Below, piece by piece: positions 1-13,555 of a DNA stretch of 64,000 nt. Origin of the DNA: Casuarius casuarius (Eukaryota > Chordata > Aves > Casuariiformes > Casuariidae); contig PTFA01000024.1 in the NCBI GenBank assembly GCA_003342895.1, positions 7,252,580-7,316,579 of the forward strand. The letters are read 5' to 3'. How positions within the stretch are numbered: position 1 is the first letter of the stretch; each line of letters starts with the position of its first letter. Below the pieces are notes generated by a model that worked only from the letters and a program-made list of their open reading frames with translations, did no database searches and was not told the DNA's origin. The position numbers were made by a program, and so were the translations under genes.

Positions 1-3000
1 TACCAAAATAAGCCATGGCCAAAATAGCTAGTATGTTGTCCTAGAAACTCAGCAGGACTTCAGCAGTACACAGTTTTGGTGTTCTTGGATGTATTTTACT
101 AATAACTGCTTTTTCTCTATGTTTATACCACCACAAATAACCCTGCTAGAAGTTGCATCTGCAACATTTTGTCTTGTGGCAAATAAATATTTGTCTCTAG
201 ACCAGAAAAACATAGATGTGTTTTGCAAGTGTGGTTAGTGTCCTATTAATGTCTAACAATAGAAGAGCTCATCCCATTCCCATTGGAGTCTGGGAGAACT
301 GTATCCTCCAGTTCGACGGAAGAATTCTGGCATATGACCAATTTGCAAATTAGGACTCTGCTTCGCATCAGTGGCTGAATGTGAGCTAAGCCAGGTAGAA
401 TTATTTCTGAAAATACAGAGGCATAGTTATACAGATCTTCTGGCTTGAATTTAAGCCAAATTTTCAAACATAGGCACCTAAATTCCTAAATCCACATAAG
501 ACTTCTTCCTGTATACTCAAACTTTATAGATGTTAAACACTCAGAGTCTACAGACTTAATTATTTTAGAAGAGAAATAGAGAAAACATGACAGAAATTAA
601 GGCTTTTGATTTATAATGAATTTTAATTTTCTTGCCATATATTTTAAATACATTTCAGTCTTACTGAAATAATAGAAGAATTCCCACTAATTTCAGCTGA
701 ATCATATTTTCATTGACCATAAGAATTGTTATTTGGATGTTTGGGGTTTATTTTATGTGTAGTCATTTTCACTTACTTGAAACATTTGCATATTAACAAG
801 TGTTGTGTATTTATCTTTTTGTATATTAACATATATATTCATCTTTTTGCTCATATGAGCACCTAATAAACACATTTGCAGCACCATTGTTAGGTTTACT
901 CCAAAGGTCTTAATTCTGAGTTTATTCATGTTTAAAGTCTGCTTCCGCACCAATTCAATAAATACCAACATTCCCGTCAGCTTCCATGATACAGTATCAC
1001 ACTGATTCACTGAACGTAGGAATCTGTATTCTGGCTTCTATTGACACTATTTCAGAGATATTCTTTAACCTCATGCAGGCACTCCACAGCTGATTTGTGT
1101 GCACAGTTTAGAGGTGAAGGAGTGAATGGCGAGGAATAAGCAATGTGATAGTTATAAAAAAAGTCAGAACAGAAGTAGTCCTACATTGCATTAATACTTT
1201 CCATTTCGTGGATTTATATGAGTCAGATGAAAGCCATGCAAGTTCCTGAAGGAATCCAGCATCATCAAGCTTTTATCACAGCTGAGATATGATCCAGAGG
1301 TTAAATGGTCAATTATGTGCCTGCAACAGCCCATTGGGCAATTTTCCAGTCAGATACATCTACAGTCACGGTTGCTGAAGTTCAGTAGTATCTGAAAATT
1401 TACACCATGTTCACAGAATATAAAATGACTGGAGGAAATCTTACACTGAAGTGAATGAGAACAGGACTGTCTAACCAGGAACGTCTACATGGGGTTTTTT
1501 TGTTTCCTACAGAGCTGTGCATCATTAATGTTATTTAAACTTACAGTAGAATGATATCATAGCTTCTTATGAGCAAAGTTATTTTTCATAATCACACTGT
1601 ATTTGAGTACATGACTGATGGGGCACAAAGGACTGAATGTTCCTTTTAGGGTCAATACAGTATGATCAGAGGTGCAAAAGTGATGTTAGTTCCCACAGTA
1701 GCGCTGCCCGGCACTGTGCAGATGGCCCCAGCGAAGGTTTTGTGGTCTTACACACTCATCCAGCTCTCAAGTTGGGTTATTTGCCCATCTGAAGTAGGGA
1801 AGCAGGTTAAAGCTGGTTTCTTCCCTGATCTGCCCCCTGCCAGACCTCTGGCTTCTTGTTTCAGCCCCGACCCTACCCGCTGCATTATGCCAGCACAAAC
1901 AATGGTGCTGCAAACTGGATTAGGGAACCAATCTGGTTTAACAGGAGGTTTTTTGGTTTACTATTCGGGCACACAAATGGTTGTATCAGCACAGCACAGA
2001 GATGAGAACAAGCCACCAAGGAGGCACATAGCAGTGTAAGCTGCCAGCAAAATCCAATGCAACTGCTGCAGGCCTTTCGGTAAGAGTTTTTCATTTAGAC
2101 CATCTCCTGCCTGGAAATTCTGGTGTTACTGTCCCAGGAAGTGAAACAATTGCTTTAATATTCATATATACTAATAAAGAAATACATACTGAACTTCTTA
2201 CCTATTACATGTGAAATAAAAATCAAATGAATCAAAGAGTCTATATTGTACAGACCTAGAGAAAGAAAGAGGACTGCTCCCCAGACAGCCCTGTACATAT
2301 ACTGTTCAGAAAATCCAGTGTTCTCCATGACTACTGGTATCTCAGGCTCTCCATGACTCACTTCCGAGCCCCCACTGCTGCATCATGGGGACCTTTGGGA
2401 ATTTTTCCCCCAGAAATGGTATAATCTCCTACTATTGCTACACGACACACATGCACGCCTAGCATTTACAGTGGTAACATGTCTCCATCCCAGCTCAGTT
2501 ATCAGCTTCTGATCCGACCATGGGGTGGTATTGTGTCCTCCTGACATGGCCCTTTTATATCAGCTATCTGTATACAGTAGGATAACACATCAGAAAAAAG
2601 GGAGACTAAATTGATTTGAGATGGTTTGGGGTTTTTTTTCTTAAAATCACCTTTTTTTACTACTTCTTTGGAAATGTTTCCTGAGATCACTCAGGGTTAT
2701 CTCAAAAACAAATGAGCCAAACAAATCCAGAAACTCAGAGTCAGTTCCTCACCTCAATTAGAACAACATAGTGCTGTGGTCTCTCAGCTTGCAAGTGTTT
2801 TTACTTTCATATTTTCTGTTTTCTATTTTCCTCTCCTGAGCCTCCATAAATAAGACTCTAGAAGCCCATTTGCTTCATTTGAGACATTTTAACAGAATAT
2901 TGAACAAAGCATTAGCTCCTCGAAGAGAACTACTACATAATATATTTATGGATTTAAAAACTGGTATATGCTCAGGCTGTACAGATTTATGTGCCTGAGG

Positions 3001-3380
3001 AAAGAAAGACCTAATGGATGTAATCTATAGTAAGCATGTGAGATTGATACCCTTATTTATTGATAGCAATAGTCTATTAATAATTGAAATACGGTTCCAT
3101 TCCTATTATTTATATGTACTCTACCACATCATTCATGTTTATTCTGTGATAGTTTATCAGTATCATCTATACCTATACATTTCTACTAATTATGTTTTTA
3201 CAATGATATATTTTTAGGGGTATGCTGGATTTGCCCCCAACTTTGAAATCCATTGGCAGTCAAATTCAAGAGTTTAATTAAAGTGGTTTAGTTTTTCTTA
3301 AGAAAGCAGAGAGGGTGTAGATACGGAAAACATCCAACTTAAAAAAACAACAAATAAACGTGAAGTGGACTAAAACTGAT

Positions 3381-3434
3381 GCCACAGAGCCCATGAAAGA
3401 GGAGAAAAAAGGAGGGGAGAAGGAGGGAGGAAAA
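3381..3434 (+). repeat. Purine-rich (GGA/GAA) tract
   Basis: An almost pure A/G run of low complexity (AGAGGAGAAAAAAGGAGGGG and following bases). It makes a spurious lysine/glutamate-rich open frame and nothing more is seen. Confidence 0.6.
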
Positions 3435-6183
3435 TACACATTTAGCAGAAAATCAGTCTATGGGACAAGATACTTGCACTACTTTGTTCATTTTGCTCAG
3501 TTCAAATGCCGTAAAACTAGCAGAAAAGCAACCACAAACTCCTTGCTGGAATACTTGTCTTATGGATATACTTAAGCAGGAGTAATAACCAGGGTTTGGA
3601 GTAGATATACCTAGCTTGTAGATGGAAAAATGAGGCCATGTGTGGAAAAACCAGACAGAGAAAAATACGGAGCAGATTCTGAGATAGAGGCCATTAAAAG
3701 AACAGTGTATTCTAACTAGATTTGTGAAACTTTTATATTCAAGACACATTTACAAATTCACAGTTCGAATTCAGGACTTGATTTGCCTGGAAGCTGTAGC
3801 AGTTGGCTCCCTGTGACTCCACCGACATCAACATGATGGTAGAAAAATATGATTAAGAGCTGGATTCTTAGACTAGATCCAAGAAAAGAAAACATAAGTG
3901 CACTCAGTGACAGCCCGAATGTTAACTAGTGGTCATCTCAGCAGAAAATTTTGCAACAAATTGCATGTGCTCCCATGCACTCACTCAACACAACAGAAGT
4001 TTAAGGGAACAACGTATGAAACAAGAGCAGTACACATTATCAATTATCAAGATAATACTAACAAAAAGGACTGTTTAGTAGTTTTACACTAGAAAAACAG
4101 AAAAAAAGCAACCATTACCTTCTGAAGAACCTTGTAGCTCTCTCTCCTTTGCGCCAACTCTCGTGCTCAGCCCAAGTTGCCACAGGCCCATCTCTGTGAG
4201 CTTGGAGATGGCTAGTAAAATCCCCCCAGGTGCTATTGCACAAGCAGAGCATGCTTTCCAGGTGGGCACATGCCCCTGTCCCAGCTGGAGTCATGGTGTT
4301 GGGCTCAGCAACATGTGCACCATCTGCATCTAGCACAACAGAGAAGCAAGACTCAAATATTGTACTAAGGGTTACAAAGGTGTGCTGTGGATGGGCCCCA
4401 TAATAAGAGCGAAACCTAATAAACTAGAGGGCTTTTTAGGCCTAGCGTACCACCTGTGCTCAAAGCTGTGATAAAAAGAAAAACACACACACTCTTATCC
4501 CCTCAGAGTGCTTAGGCTTACTAGCAGTCACGGTGTTGCAGCCATGCCATGTTTGACCCAAGACTTTGCAAGACACAAACTTGGCCAGCACTGCTTTAGG
4601 CTGAATAACTAGGTGTCTAACTCCCATGAAAGCCCTATAAAACCCAAGAAAAAGTGGAGCAATTTTTAAGGTCTTCAGGAGACCCAGTCTAGTAGGATGC
4701 TGTGAGAACATTTTTTTACACCAAGACTCCCTCTGGCCAAAGTTTATTAGCTACTTTCTTTCAAAATGCAGCCAAAAGAGGCCCACATCTTTTCCATAAC
4801 AGAATGGAGCAGTCACACAGATGAGGCAGACCGAGTTTCTTGCCCTCCTCAGTTTGATAACATTCAAGCCACAAAAGCACAACAACCACGAGGTTATAGG
4901 CGGTCAGAAAAAACACAGAAAAAAGACCTAGGAATATAGACTGACATCCCCTTCCCCTAGGGATTTAACCACTAAGCTCTCACAGTCATCTCTTTTTGAC
5001 CCAAGAAATTCTATGCTGTTCTACCCGAGCCCAAAAATGGGAACAGGAGAGACAAAAACTCTTTCCATGTGGACAAACATATAATCAAGGGGCAGGAATT
5101 AAGGGCCTATACAACCCAAGACTTCCACATCCAAGAGTGCTCTAGCAAGTATTTTATAAGCTATTACATCATAAGCTGGACCCCACCAATTCCCCCATAC
5201 AAAGATAAGATTTCCAGCATACCTATGCTTTCAGGTATTTTCTATCAGCTTGCTCAAGATACGGGCTTTCTAGAGCACTACTCTGAAGCACTGAATGTCA
5301 TCAGGGACTACAGAGAGAGCCAGCAGCCTTCAGCTCTAGGTTTTATATTCCACTCTTGCACCACACCTTTGACTTGCAGGTGTTCATGTTTATTTGGTTC
5401 AAACTCTCAATCCTAAGTGGCATCAGACCAGCTCTTCAACATACTCCCCTACAATATGCCAGAGGAGCACTAAAAAGCCTGTCTTTCAAGAACAACCTGA
5501 TGTCAACGTTACAGTAATTACTCTACTACCTCATTTCAGACTTACTCAATTTTTAGCTCACCTAAAACATGTTTTTAATGAGGTGCCAAGTCTTTCAATT
5601 AAAGATGAAGGCTGTAGAGAGACCTTTGCTCTGCACAGATGTGCTACTTCAGGATTTCCCCTTCTCCACTCCCCAGCTGTTAGCAACTTGTCTGCTGAAG
5701 GTTACCACCCTTGCAGAACAGTGTGTGTGAATGATGCATAATCAACTTCTAGCAAAACCAGCTGAGTTAGTTTAAACAGTTCATATAGTGGTTTGAATTA
5801 GCTTGGCTTATTTTGCTTGACCTGGATCAGGGAGTATTACAGGATCCTTTTAACCAAGCACAACTGTGGAAGGTGGAAATTTCAAGCCAGTCGAGGAAGA
5901 CACCCAGCAGGGAGTAGGCAGTAATGCCTTCAGCAGATGCAGTTGCATTCAGAAGAGAACATCTGTCCATGAAAGAAAATGTGGTTCCAGAGGCAGTAAA
6001 ACTGTGGAACTTTTCACTACTGAATTCACCAGACATTTGATCCAGATCAGGTGTGAACATATAATTGCATTTTTATCACGTTAGCCATAGTAAACAATTT
6101 CTGATCCAATAGAAACTTAGAGAAATATGACAGATTATGCTTGATCCAAAATAAACTTGGTAAGGATAACATTTCTCTTTTTC

Positions 6184-6200
6184 AAAAAAAAAAAAAAAAA
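6184..6200 (+). repeat. Poly(A) mononucleotide run, 17 bases
   Basis: Seventeen consecutive A in non-coding flank. I saw no clear retroposon body immediately 5' of it, so it is treated as a simple repeat rather than a LINE or SINE tail. Confidence 0.8.
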
Positions 6201-7570
6201 CATAATACATTAAAATCACTTTGGACAATGGAAGTGACTCTATATTGCTTTGGTGCTTTGCATCATACGAATGCAGCATCTTTGATCCGGGCACAAGTGC
6301 CCCAAACCCAGTTAATGATCGCATGGAACCACAGCCTGACAGAAGCTTACTCTACAGCTCCCTTAAACACCTAAGATTAAAGGAAATCTATAAAACTCAA
6401 TTAACCAGCCAACTAAGGATACCTTTAGACAGTCCCTGTGTGAAGAAAAGCCCTGCTTTGCAAGTCTTCTCAGAGGTGTCCTGAGGGATGGCAGGGGAAT
6501 ACTGCAAGAGAGCAGCTCTCCTCTGGTGATCTGGAACTGTTTTTAAATGACACGCGAGACAAACTTTCTGCTTCCTGGCTGCTAGTTTATGGTCCTCTCT
6601 CACTCAGTGTGAATACTAAAGCAGTAAAAAATCATAATTTTGAATTACAAATCTGTCTGTAGAGTTCTTTCTGTTTGTGAAATGCAGAAACGCAAAGAAC
6701 TAGTTCAGTTGTAATGTTTGCACTGCAGATATCCTAGCCTTCACTCTCTCAGCTATATATTTTTTAAATACACAAATAAATGGTATTTCTATTATTATTT
6801 TTGTATGTCCTAAAGCTACCAAACAGAATCAGGGAATGACTAAGCCAGGTTATCCAACTACACAAGAAAACACTGCCCTATCCCAAAAGGTATTTGAAAT
6901 GTTGGAGCCAGTGAGTTTCATCTTCAGTGCCTGAGTTTTGCAGCTTAAATTAAGTCACTGGGAGCTACCTGTCATAAGCACATTTGTAAATCAAGTCTTT
7001 ATCATCTTTGTGCTAAGGGAGATAAGGGGACACTCCTCCCAAGAATCCAGTTCTACCATAAAAAAGCAACAGATTTTTCTGTGCCAACAAAGCCAAAAAT
7101 AACACTGCATGCTCTGGAGCACCACCTCCTGGTGCCTGCTCTGTTCTCTAGCTATTAGAGCATTTTCTGGCTTTCGATTGACTTTTTTCAGTGAAACACT
7201 TAGAATTTGCGTTGATTAGGAGTCATATAAAAAAGAAAAAAAGGTTGATGTTTTAAAAAGAGCGGAAAATCAGGAAAAGGCGACTCATTCTACAGCAAGA
7301 TTCATAGAATTTCCAGCCACCCTTGGTATATGTATTACACAGCTATCTCCATTTTACAGAGCATTTGTATAATGCACATATATCTCAGGATGCACAGGAC
7401 AGCTCAGAAGCTTTAATAGCACACAGCTGAGCTTTTCAAGGCAGCCCAGGGCAACAGGCACTTGGCTATGGAGAATCACTGGGGAGGAGAGCAAGAAAAG
7501 ATTAAATGAGATACCAGAGAATAAGCATGGAATGGGGTCTAAATAAGGTTGGTCTCAAAATGGCCATTAT

Positions 7571-7599
7571 GATTATAGCTCCAGTATGGAGCTATAATC
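7571..7599. repeat. Perfect 13-bp inverted repeat with 3-nt loop
   Basis: The left arm at 7571-7583 (GATTATAGCTCCA) is the exact reverse complement of the right arm at 7587-7599, with loop GTA between them. It could form a cruciform or RNA hairpin. No flanking T-run marks it as a terminator, and that notion would not apply to an RNA polymerase II genome. Function unknown. Confidence 0.85.
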
Positions 7600-8014
7600 C
7601 ACTATCCTGAAGAGGTGTGTAGGGAAATAACAGGGGCCACCGTAACTATGTGGTCCCTCCAGTTTCTCCAATTGAGCATAGTTGGCTAGGACTTTCTATC
7701 TGAAACAGATTTGCATAAAATATTTTAAAAGGCAGCCTGTAAAAATTGAAATATTTCGTGATCATATTCCAGCAAAACAGGCAGGGCTCTGTTCTCCCTG
7801 GGCTCTTGCCAGTTAGCTCGGCGGACTGCCGAAGAGGCAAGCGCTGCTGAGCGCTGCAGTTCTGGCGTGCGGACCGTTTCCCAGCTAGGCAGCCAGGGCT
7901 GGACAGCATTGGCCATAGGCTTTGGGACAGCCAGCCTTCTCCCTCAGACAGACATAGCTAACTCAAGAGGCTCAGAACTGCATTCCCAATGGGAATTAAA
8001 AGAAAAAAAAAAAA

Positions 8015-8015
8015 N
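8015..8015. other. Ambiguous base (N) after a poly(A) run
   Basis: A single unresolved base directly after an A-run. It is an assembly or base-calling ambiguity in non-coding flank and affects no gene. Confidence 0.95.
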
Positions 8016-10184
8016 CAAAACACTACACCCTAGATAATTTACTTCAATCACTCCTAAAAAACAGTAAAATCCATTCACCCTTCCAAAACAGGGCATTTTA
8101 GAAATTTCCACGGATGGGCATTTCAGTTTCTGAAGGGCTCTGCTGCTGAGCTAGACTGCTCTGTGCGTTGCTGGCTTCCGAAATCCTGCTGTTGCCAGTC
8201 ACTCCTCCGGGAAAGGGAAAGGGGCCCAAGCTCTCCTCTCTCCCCGCACACACACATTTTGATATCTCTTGGAGCCACAGTCATTTCAGCAAATGTTTTC
8301 AGTGGGCCCCACAACTTCTGAATTTTGATCAGCTCAACTCCCAGTAGTGTTGCTTCACTTAGCATAAATTATTAATTTATTACAGAGCATTTCAAAGGGA
8401 CAGAGGAATAATTCAGCTGGATAAAGACATCAATTGCAAAAAGGAGAGGGGGAAAATCTCTCTTCTCTGTTTTTCAAATGAAAGCGAGTGATGAGGTGAC
8501 TCAACTGGACATGAAAATTCTCAGGCTTCATCCCTAAATTAATTACTCCATGGATCAGATCCACAGTCAGTAAAAAGAAGCACAGACCTATTAAAGCCAT
8601 ATTGATTTACATTAGCTGAGGACCTGCCTTAACATTTGGTGGAGACTGGGTTTTTCCTTTAGTGATTTTCTTTTACTATCTGACGTTACTTTTTAGAAGA
8701 AAAATCGAAAGAGTCGTGACTATCTTGAGGAAAGCCGTATTATAATATGATTTTGCTGTACACCCAAAGCTATGAAAACCATCTAGTGATACTAAAGGAT
8801 ACATGTTTTTCTCCAAAGCAAACAGGAAAAGGAAAAGCATCATTCTGAAAAAAATAAAACGTGTTTTCTTGTTCTTATTCCAATGAACTACAAAAACCTG
8901 ATTGCATTAAGGATAGAAAATATCTATTCAGAAGAAATGCCTGGTATTTCACAGTTTTACCAGTGCGACAGAATGTAGATTTTACTATTTCTACCACAAA
9001 CACTTGCATCTGCTGCTCACATTTGCAAAAAATACGCATTTCCACAAATCTGATCTGATAATAGGGTAGGGCTGAAAATAGGCCTCAGCCGACAAGCTTC
9101 AGAGTGTAGAGGGGGTTGAATAAACATATTGGCATATATATGCCAAAGTGTTTTATGTATCCTTCTTGGCCGCAGTCCTTGTATTGAGCTAGGTACTTGC
9201 CAGCCCCTCAAAGTGGCTTCTTGCCACCGTTATACATCCACCATCTGGGTGGGGGCTCAGCAGGGGATGGCTTTGGTCACCTGTACAAGCTCAGCCACCT
9301 CAGATAATCATGCCCAAAGGTGTCAGCAGCGGTGGGGCAATGGGGAGCCGCAGTGGCCACAGCACGGGGGCTTCGCACAGGGGGACGGCTCTCACCTGTG
9401 CACCTGCCCAGGGACGCGGTGCAGCACCAGCATGGTGCAAAGTGCTTCAGCCACAGCTGAAGCTTCACAGCCCCTTGAAGGCAAGAATGACCGGAGACTG
9501 GTGCCGTCACAACCAGAACATTTAATAATATAACCCAGATCGACACCATCGGCTGCGCTGTGATAGATTTCAACTAACTGTTCAAATAATATGTCCTGAG
9601 ATTGAGCAGATGGGTAAATGAGAGACCCTGAGACAGTAGTCAACAGTGACAACCAGGAAAATGAAATATTCAAAGCAAAACTGTGCTTGATGACTGTGGT
9701 CATAGGACTGGGAAAAAACTTGAAGACTAAATCGTATTTACTGTCTTTCTCCTCTTCCCTTCCCTCCCCCTGGCCACAAATGCCCACAGCTCTCCTGAGG
9801 CTGCACTGGGAACCACAGAGCTAATGGAGAGACTGGTGCAAAAATCCAATGCAAATACTGCCATCAAGTGCCCAATAGATCTGTTTGCAGTGCAAACTCT
9901 TCCAGCTGCAGCTACAAGCAGCAATGTGGATGGTAATACAGTAGAAATCAGTTGTGGATGTTAACATACAAACCTGCGTGGTACAGGGTCAAACTGTTAA
10001 GGAATCGGAAGCCACATGTCAATGCAATGAGCCCCCTGGAGACAGTAGAGCTGCAAGAGATTTAACAAGTATAGCCAGGACAGGAACTCCATTCTCCTTC
10101 TGTGCCCGAAAGGTCTATTCCATTTCCTGATGTGCCCCAAAATTAAATTTAAACCTTCTCACTTGATTCAGCCCTTAGCCGCAC

Positions 10185-10400
10185 TGGCGAGGGCTTCAGA
10201 AGCCCACTTAAAAGTGTGGGATGGTGTCCAGCAGCCCACGAGAGGGTGGACACTCCACCGCGCGTTAACGGGGGCATCCTTCAAAGCATGGCTAGGCTAC
10301 GCGGGCGATGCCCTGCCACAGCATGACACGACCGTGCAATGCCGGGAAGGAGCTGCCAATCTGCGCGGACCCCCCGGGGCACAGCCTCCCCCAAAGGCGT
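10185..10400. promoter_or_regulatory. CpG-dense GC-rich patch in the 5' flank
   Basis: By eye this roughly 210-bp block holds about 16 CpG dinucleotides (clusters such as CACCGCGCG and CTACGCGGGCG) in DNA that is otherwise CpG-poor and AT-rich. CpG-dense patches can mark promoters, enhancers or recently inserted GC-rich repeats. No TATA box, known gene start or long coding frame was recognised beside it, so the role is open. It lies about 11 kb upstream of the SLC28A3 start codon. Confidence 0.35.
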
Positions 10401-10973
10401 GGGTCAGCTCCTGTGGCTCATGATTTATTTCTGCCTTGCTTAGCAGGGCAGGGGAGACTTCAGCTCTGCTGCCAGTCCATCCCGCTGGCTGCCTGGATGT
10501 GAACCGCTTTCCCCTCCGTAACTTCGGAAACCACAGGCCAATTTCAACCAAATCTGAACCTGTAGCTTTTTGAAAATCTGTGATTTTCTTTGAAAAAGAG
10601 AGACCTCAGATGACCTTTTTCTAATGTTCTTGAGACCCAGCTTATAACAATAAGCATCCAGATGTCTTCTCATTGTTAATAATTATGTTTACATTTTCAC
10701 TATGTTATTATGTGATATTTTAAGCAGTTAATGTATAAAGCATGCTTTGCATTACCAAATAAAATGTGTCCTCTGGCCACGTTCTACATTACAGTGTAAA
10801 TGGCTAGGCAGCGTAAGTCAAAGTTACATGGGAGCAGAGTGGAAACAGCAAATGTCAGTAAGAAAAAAACAGTAGCAGGAAAGATTCCCGGTTAAACAGT
10901 CTTCAGAGAGGTTTGAAGGGACAGAGGGAACTGCTTGTGGACAGAAATTAGGCAACTGTTCCAAGCCCAGGAG

Positions 10974-11075
10974 ATGTCAGAGCAGGAGGCAGGAAAGTAA
11001 GAGGCTGAGAAAGAGATGAAAGAAACAGTAAAGTAAAAAGATTAGGAAAAGCAAGGGAATATATGAAAAACTACA
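10974..11075 (+). repeat. Purine-rich strand-asymmetric tract
   Basis: About 100 bases made overwhelmingly of A and G (AGGAAAGTAAGAGGCTGAGA and following). Low complexity, non-coding, with no repeat family recognised. Confidence 0.5.
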
Positions 11076-13538
11076 ATAAATTAAATTGAAGATTAAAGTA
11101 GAAGCATAATTATATAGGGCAGTCTAGGTGAAGGCACGGCAGAGATGAGTTCATAGAATAAATAGCTTGAGTATTGTATAAGGCTTAAAGGTGAAGACTA
11201 AAAGCCCGTAGGAAGATAATCAATGAGGTGTTTCCAAATGAGGTGATCCGAGAGACTGAACAAGAAGATAATTTTATAGGTGGGAGTGATTTAGATTATT
11301 CTGTGCGGGTTAAGTATTAGTATTACAGTAACACTTACAGGCTTTAGCTGGGCTCGGGACCCTCGTGGTGACACACGCAGCCAGCACTGACTGCTGGTGG
11401 GTACCCGACCTAGGGGTGACCTGCTGCCCTCCCAGTGCTGTCCTAGGCAGAAGGGGAAGCTAGCACCGTTTTCCGAGCCAAACCGTGACTCCTGGCAGGA
11501 AAACAGATCCAAATGTATGCGAGGCAGTGTATCCTTCCATAGGCATGGCTCAGATATTTTTGTTCTGTTATGCATTCAAGAAATTAGGGAATACATACAA
11601 ATAATCAGGTACAAGTAATAGGAAAACTAATGCCGATATTCACTTTTTAATCCCCAGAGACAACTCAGAGGACCAGCACTGACCAACAGTGTTACTTTAG
11701 CAGAAACAGAGGCTTCCTGCTCTGCTAGCCCTTGGTGGACAGCCTGGCTGGAGCACCCTCCACCCAAACCAAATTTCTGCTGCCAATGAACGCTACTCCA
11801 CTGCAGAGGAGGAGATAATATATTGCAGTTTGTTTCCCCTGCAAGAAAGAAAGAGGGGGGCAGAGTGCACCTGACCTTTAATGGTTCCCTGCATCAATCA
11901 CCGCTAGGACGGTAACATGATTCCCGCACACTGCGGTTTGGTGCTGCCTAACAATTAATCTCGTCTCCAGCTGGTGCAGGGCAGCTCTGCAAGGTAATTT
12001 GCTTCCACTGGAATTTTCAAATATGCTTTAAAGTACTTAAGTGTAAAGCTGTGTAAAATGAATAATCCATCACAAATAATTAGAGCTGCCCCTAGAGGAG
12101 TTAGATAGTCAGTCAGAAGCAGATGTGTTATGTATTTAGCTTACTGGTTACGTGTGGCCTGAAGAGGCAGCTTCCTCTGGCAGAAGCTCCTACGTGGAGC
12201 ACAGTCAGCAGCGTCAGAGGGGGTCAGGGTGCAATTCGTTCATATGAGGAAAGGCCACAGCTGAACGGGAGAGTGGAAAAGGAACAAGCAAGTACTTTTA
12301 CAGTGCTGGTAGAAGAGCTGTATCATTTAATTTATTTATTTATTTTTTTAATGTGCAATTCACCATCCAAGTGGCATTTGCTGGTTTTCTGGCACACAGC
12401 ATTTTTCATCTCATTACGTTCTGCACCAGTCCATATTTAACTAGAACATCTTGCTCATCTATATGGTTACAGTTCCTTCCTGCTTTTTACTCATTTCTTT
12501 ACTTTTTAGTCTGCCTGTAAATAATTCCTTTTTTTCCCCTGGCTGCTTCTGTTGAACACCCGCTTGCCCCCCTGAAATCCCCCTGTCTTGCTTCACTGTG
12601 ATATTCAGGTTTGGGAATGGAGCTCGCAAGGGTTTGCGTTTGACTTTCTTTACCGTGCCCTCCTTCCTTTTCTAATCCTCCAAACACTCTTATCCCATTT
12701 ATTCACCAGCAAGCCTCAAGCATCCCGATAGCCTGATACAGGCCCAAACGTGTGGAATTTAAGGACATACCTGCAAAGAAGTTGCAGCCTGTACTGAGAT
12801 CTACCAAAGGAACTAGATGAGGATGAGGGAGCTGAAAATTAGAGAGAACAGGAGACTTGCCCATCTAGAAGCTTTGTGCAGTCTCTATCAGCAAATTACA
12901 TACATGTTTCCAGCGTAAATTAGATCAACAAGGAGTAGTTAATTTTCCTACCGTTCTGCAATAATATTATGTATCCCTAATCCTTTGGGCTAGGTGGCAC
13001 AAGTCAGCTAGGGGGAGCTCTCTTGTTGAAAAAGCTGGCAGAAAAATTACACGAGTAGTACCGTGAAGTGGGACAGATGTCGTTTTTTCCGTCAGGATAC
13101 AACGTAAGGAAAAAAAAATATCTTCAGGTTTTGGTGTGTTAGTTTTATGATTTGGCAAAGGTTGCTTTGGCTACCTGTATATTTAACAAATTCAAGAAGT
13201 CCACTAGGTCAGCAAATATTTAGCTGAAAGAGCACTGATGAACACAGGTACCCTGCGGTATGGTGAGATTTTAAGAAACACACAAGGTAGGAGCTTTGGA
13301 TTTTTTTGAAATACAGCAAGATGAGAACTACAAAAAAATTGCAAATCTAAACTACCCATGAATGGACTAGCTGTGGGAACAAGTGATCTGTTGGTTGAAA
13401 GAGTTACTGTTTGGGTGATTATGATACTCGATGTCCAAATCCACTTATGTGCTCTTAAGTAAATCCTTTGCCTTGACAGACAAGCTGTAGTTGTGTGTCT
13501 CTTGAAGCTAAAAGATATATATCCTAACTTCTTTAATT

Positions 13539-13555
13539 GGGGGGGGGGGGGGGGG
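13539..13555 (+). repeat. Poly(G) run, 17 bases
   Basis: Seventeen consecutive G. Such a run can fold as a G-quadruplex and is prone to length change and sequencing error, so its exact length should be treated with caution. Confidence 0.85.

Noticed and set aside
5069..5741. Two overlapping 115-codon plus-strand frames, considered as possible endogenous retrovirus remnants
   Set aside because: No LTR pair, primer binding site, polypurine tract or recognisable gag, pol or env motif was seen.
5985..6050. String reminiscent of internal CR1 sequence (GCAGTAAAACTGTGGAACTT)
   Set aside because: Only a loose resemblance; no flanking CR1 body or 3' tail was found.
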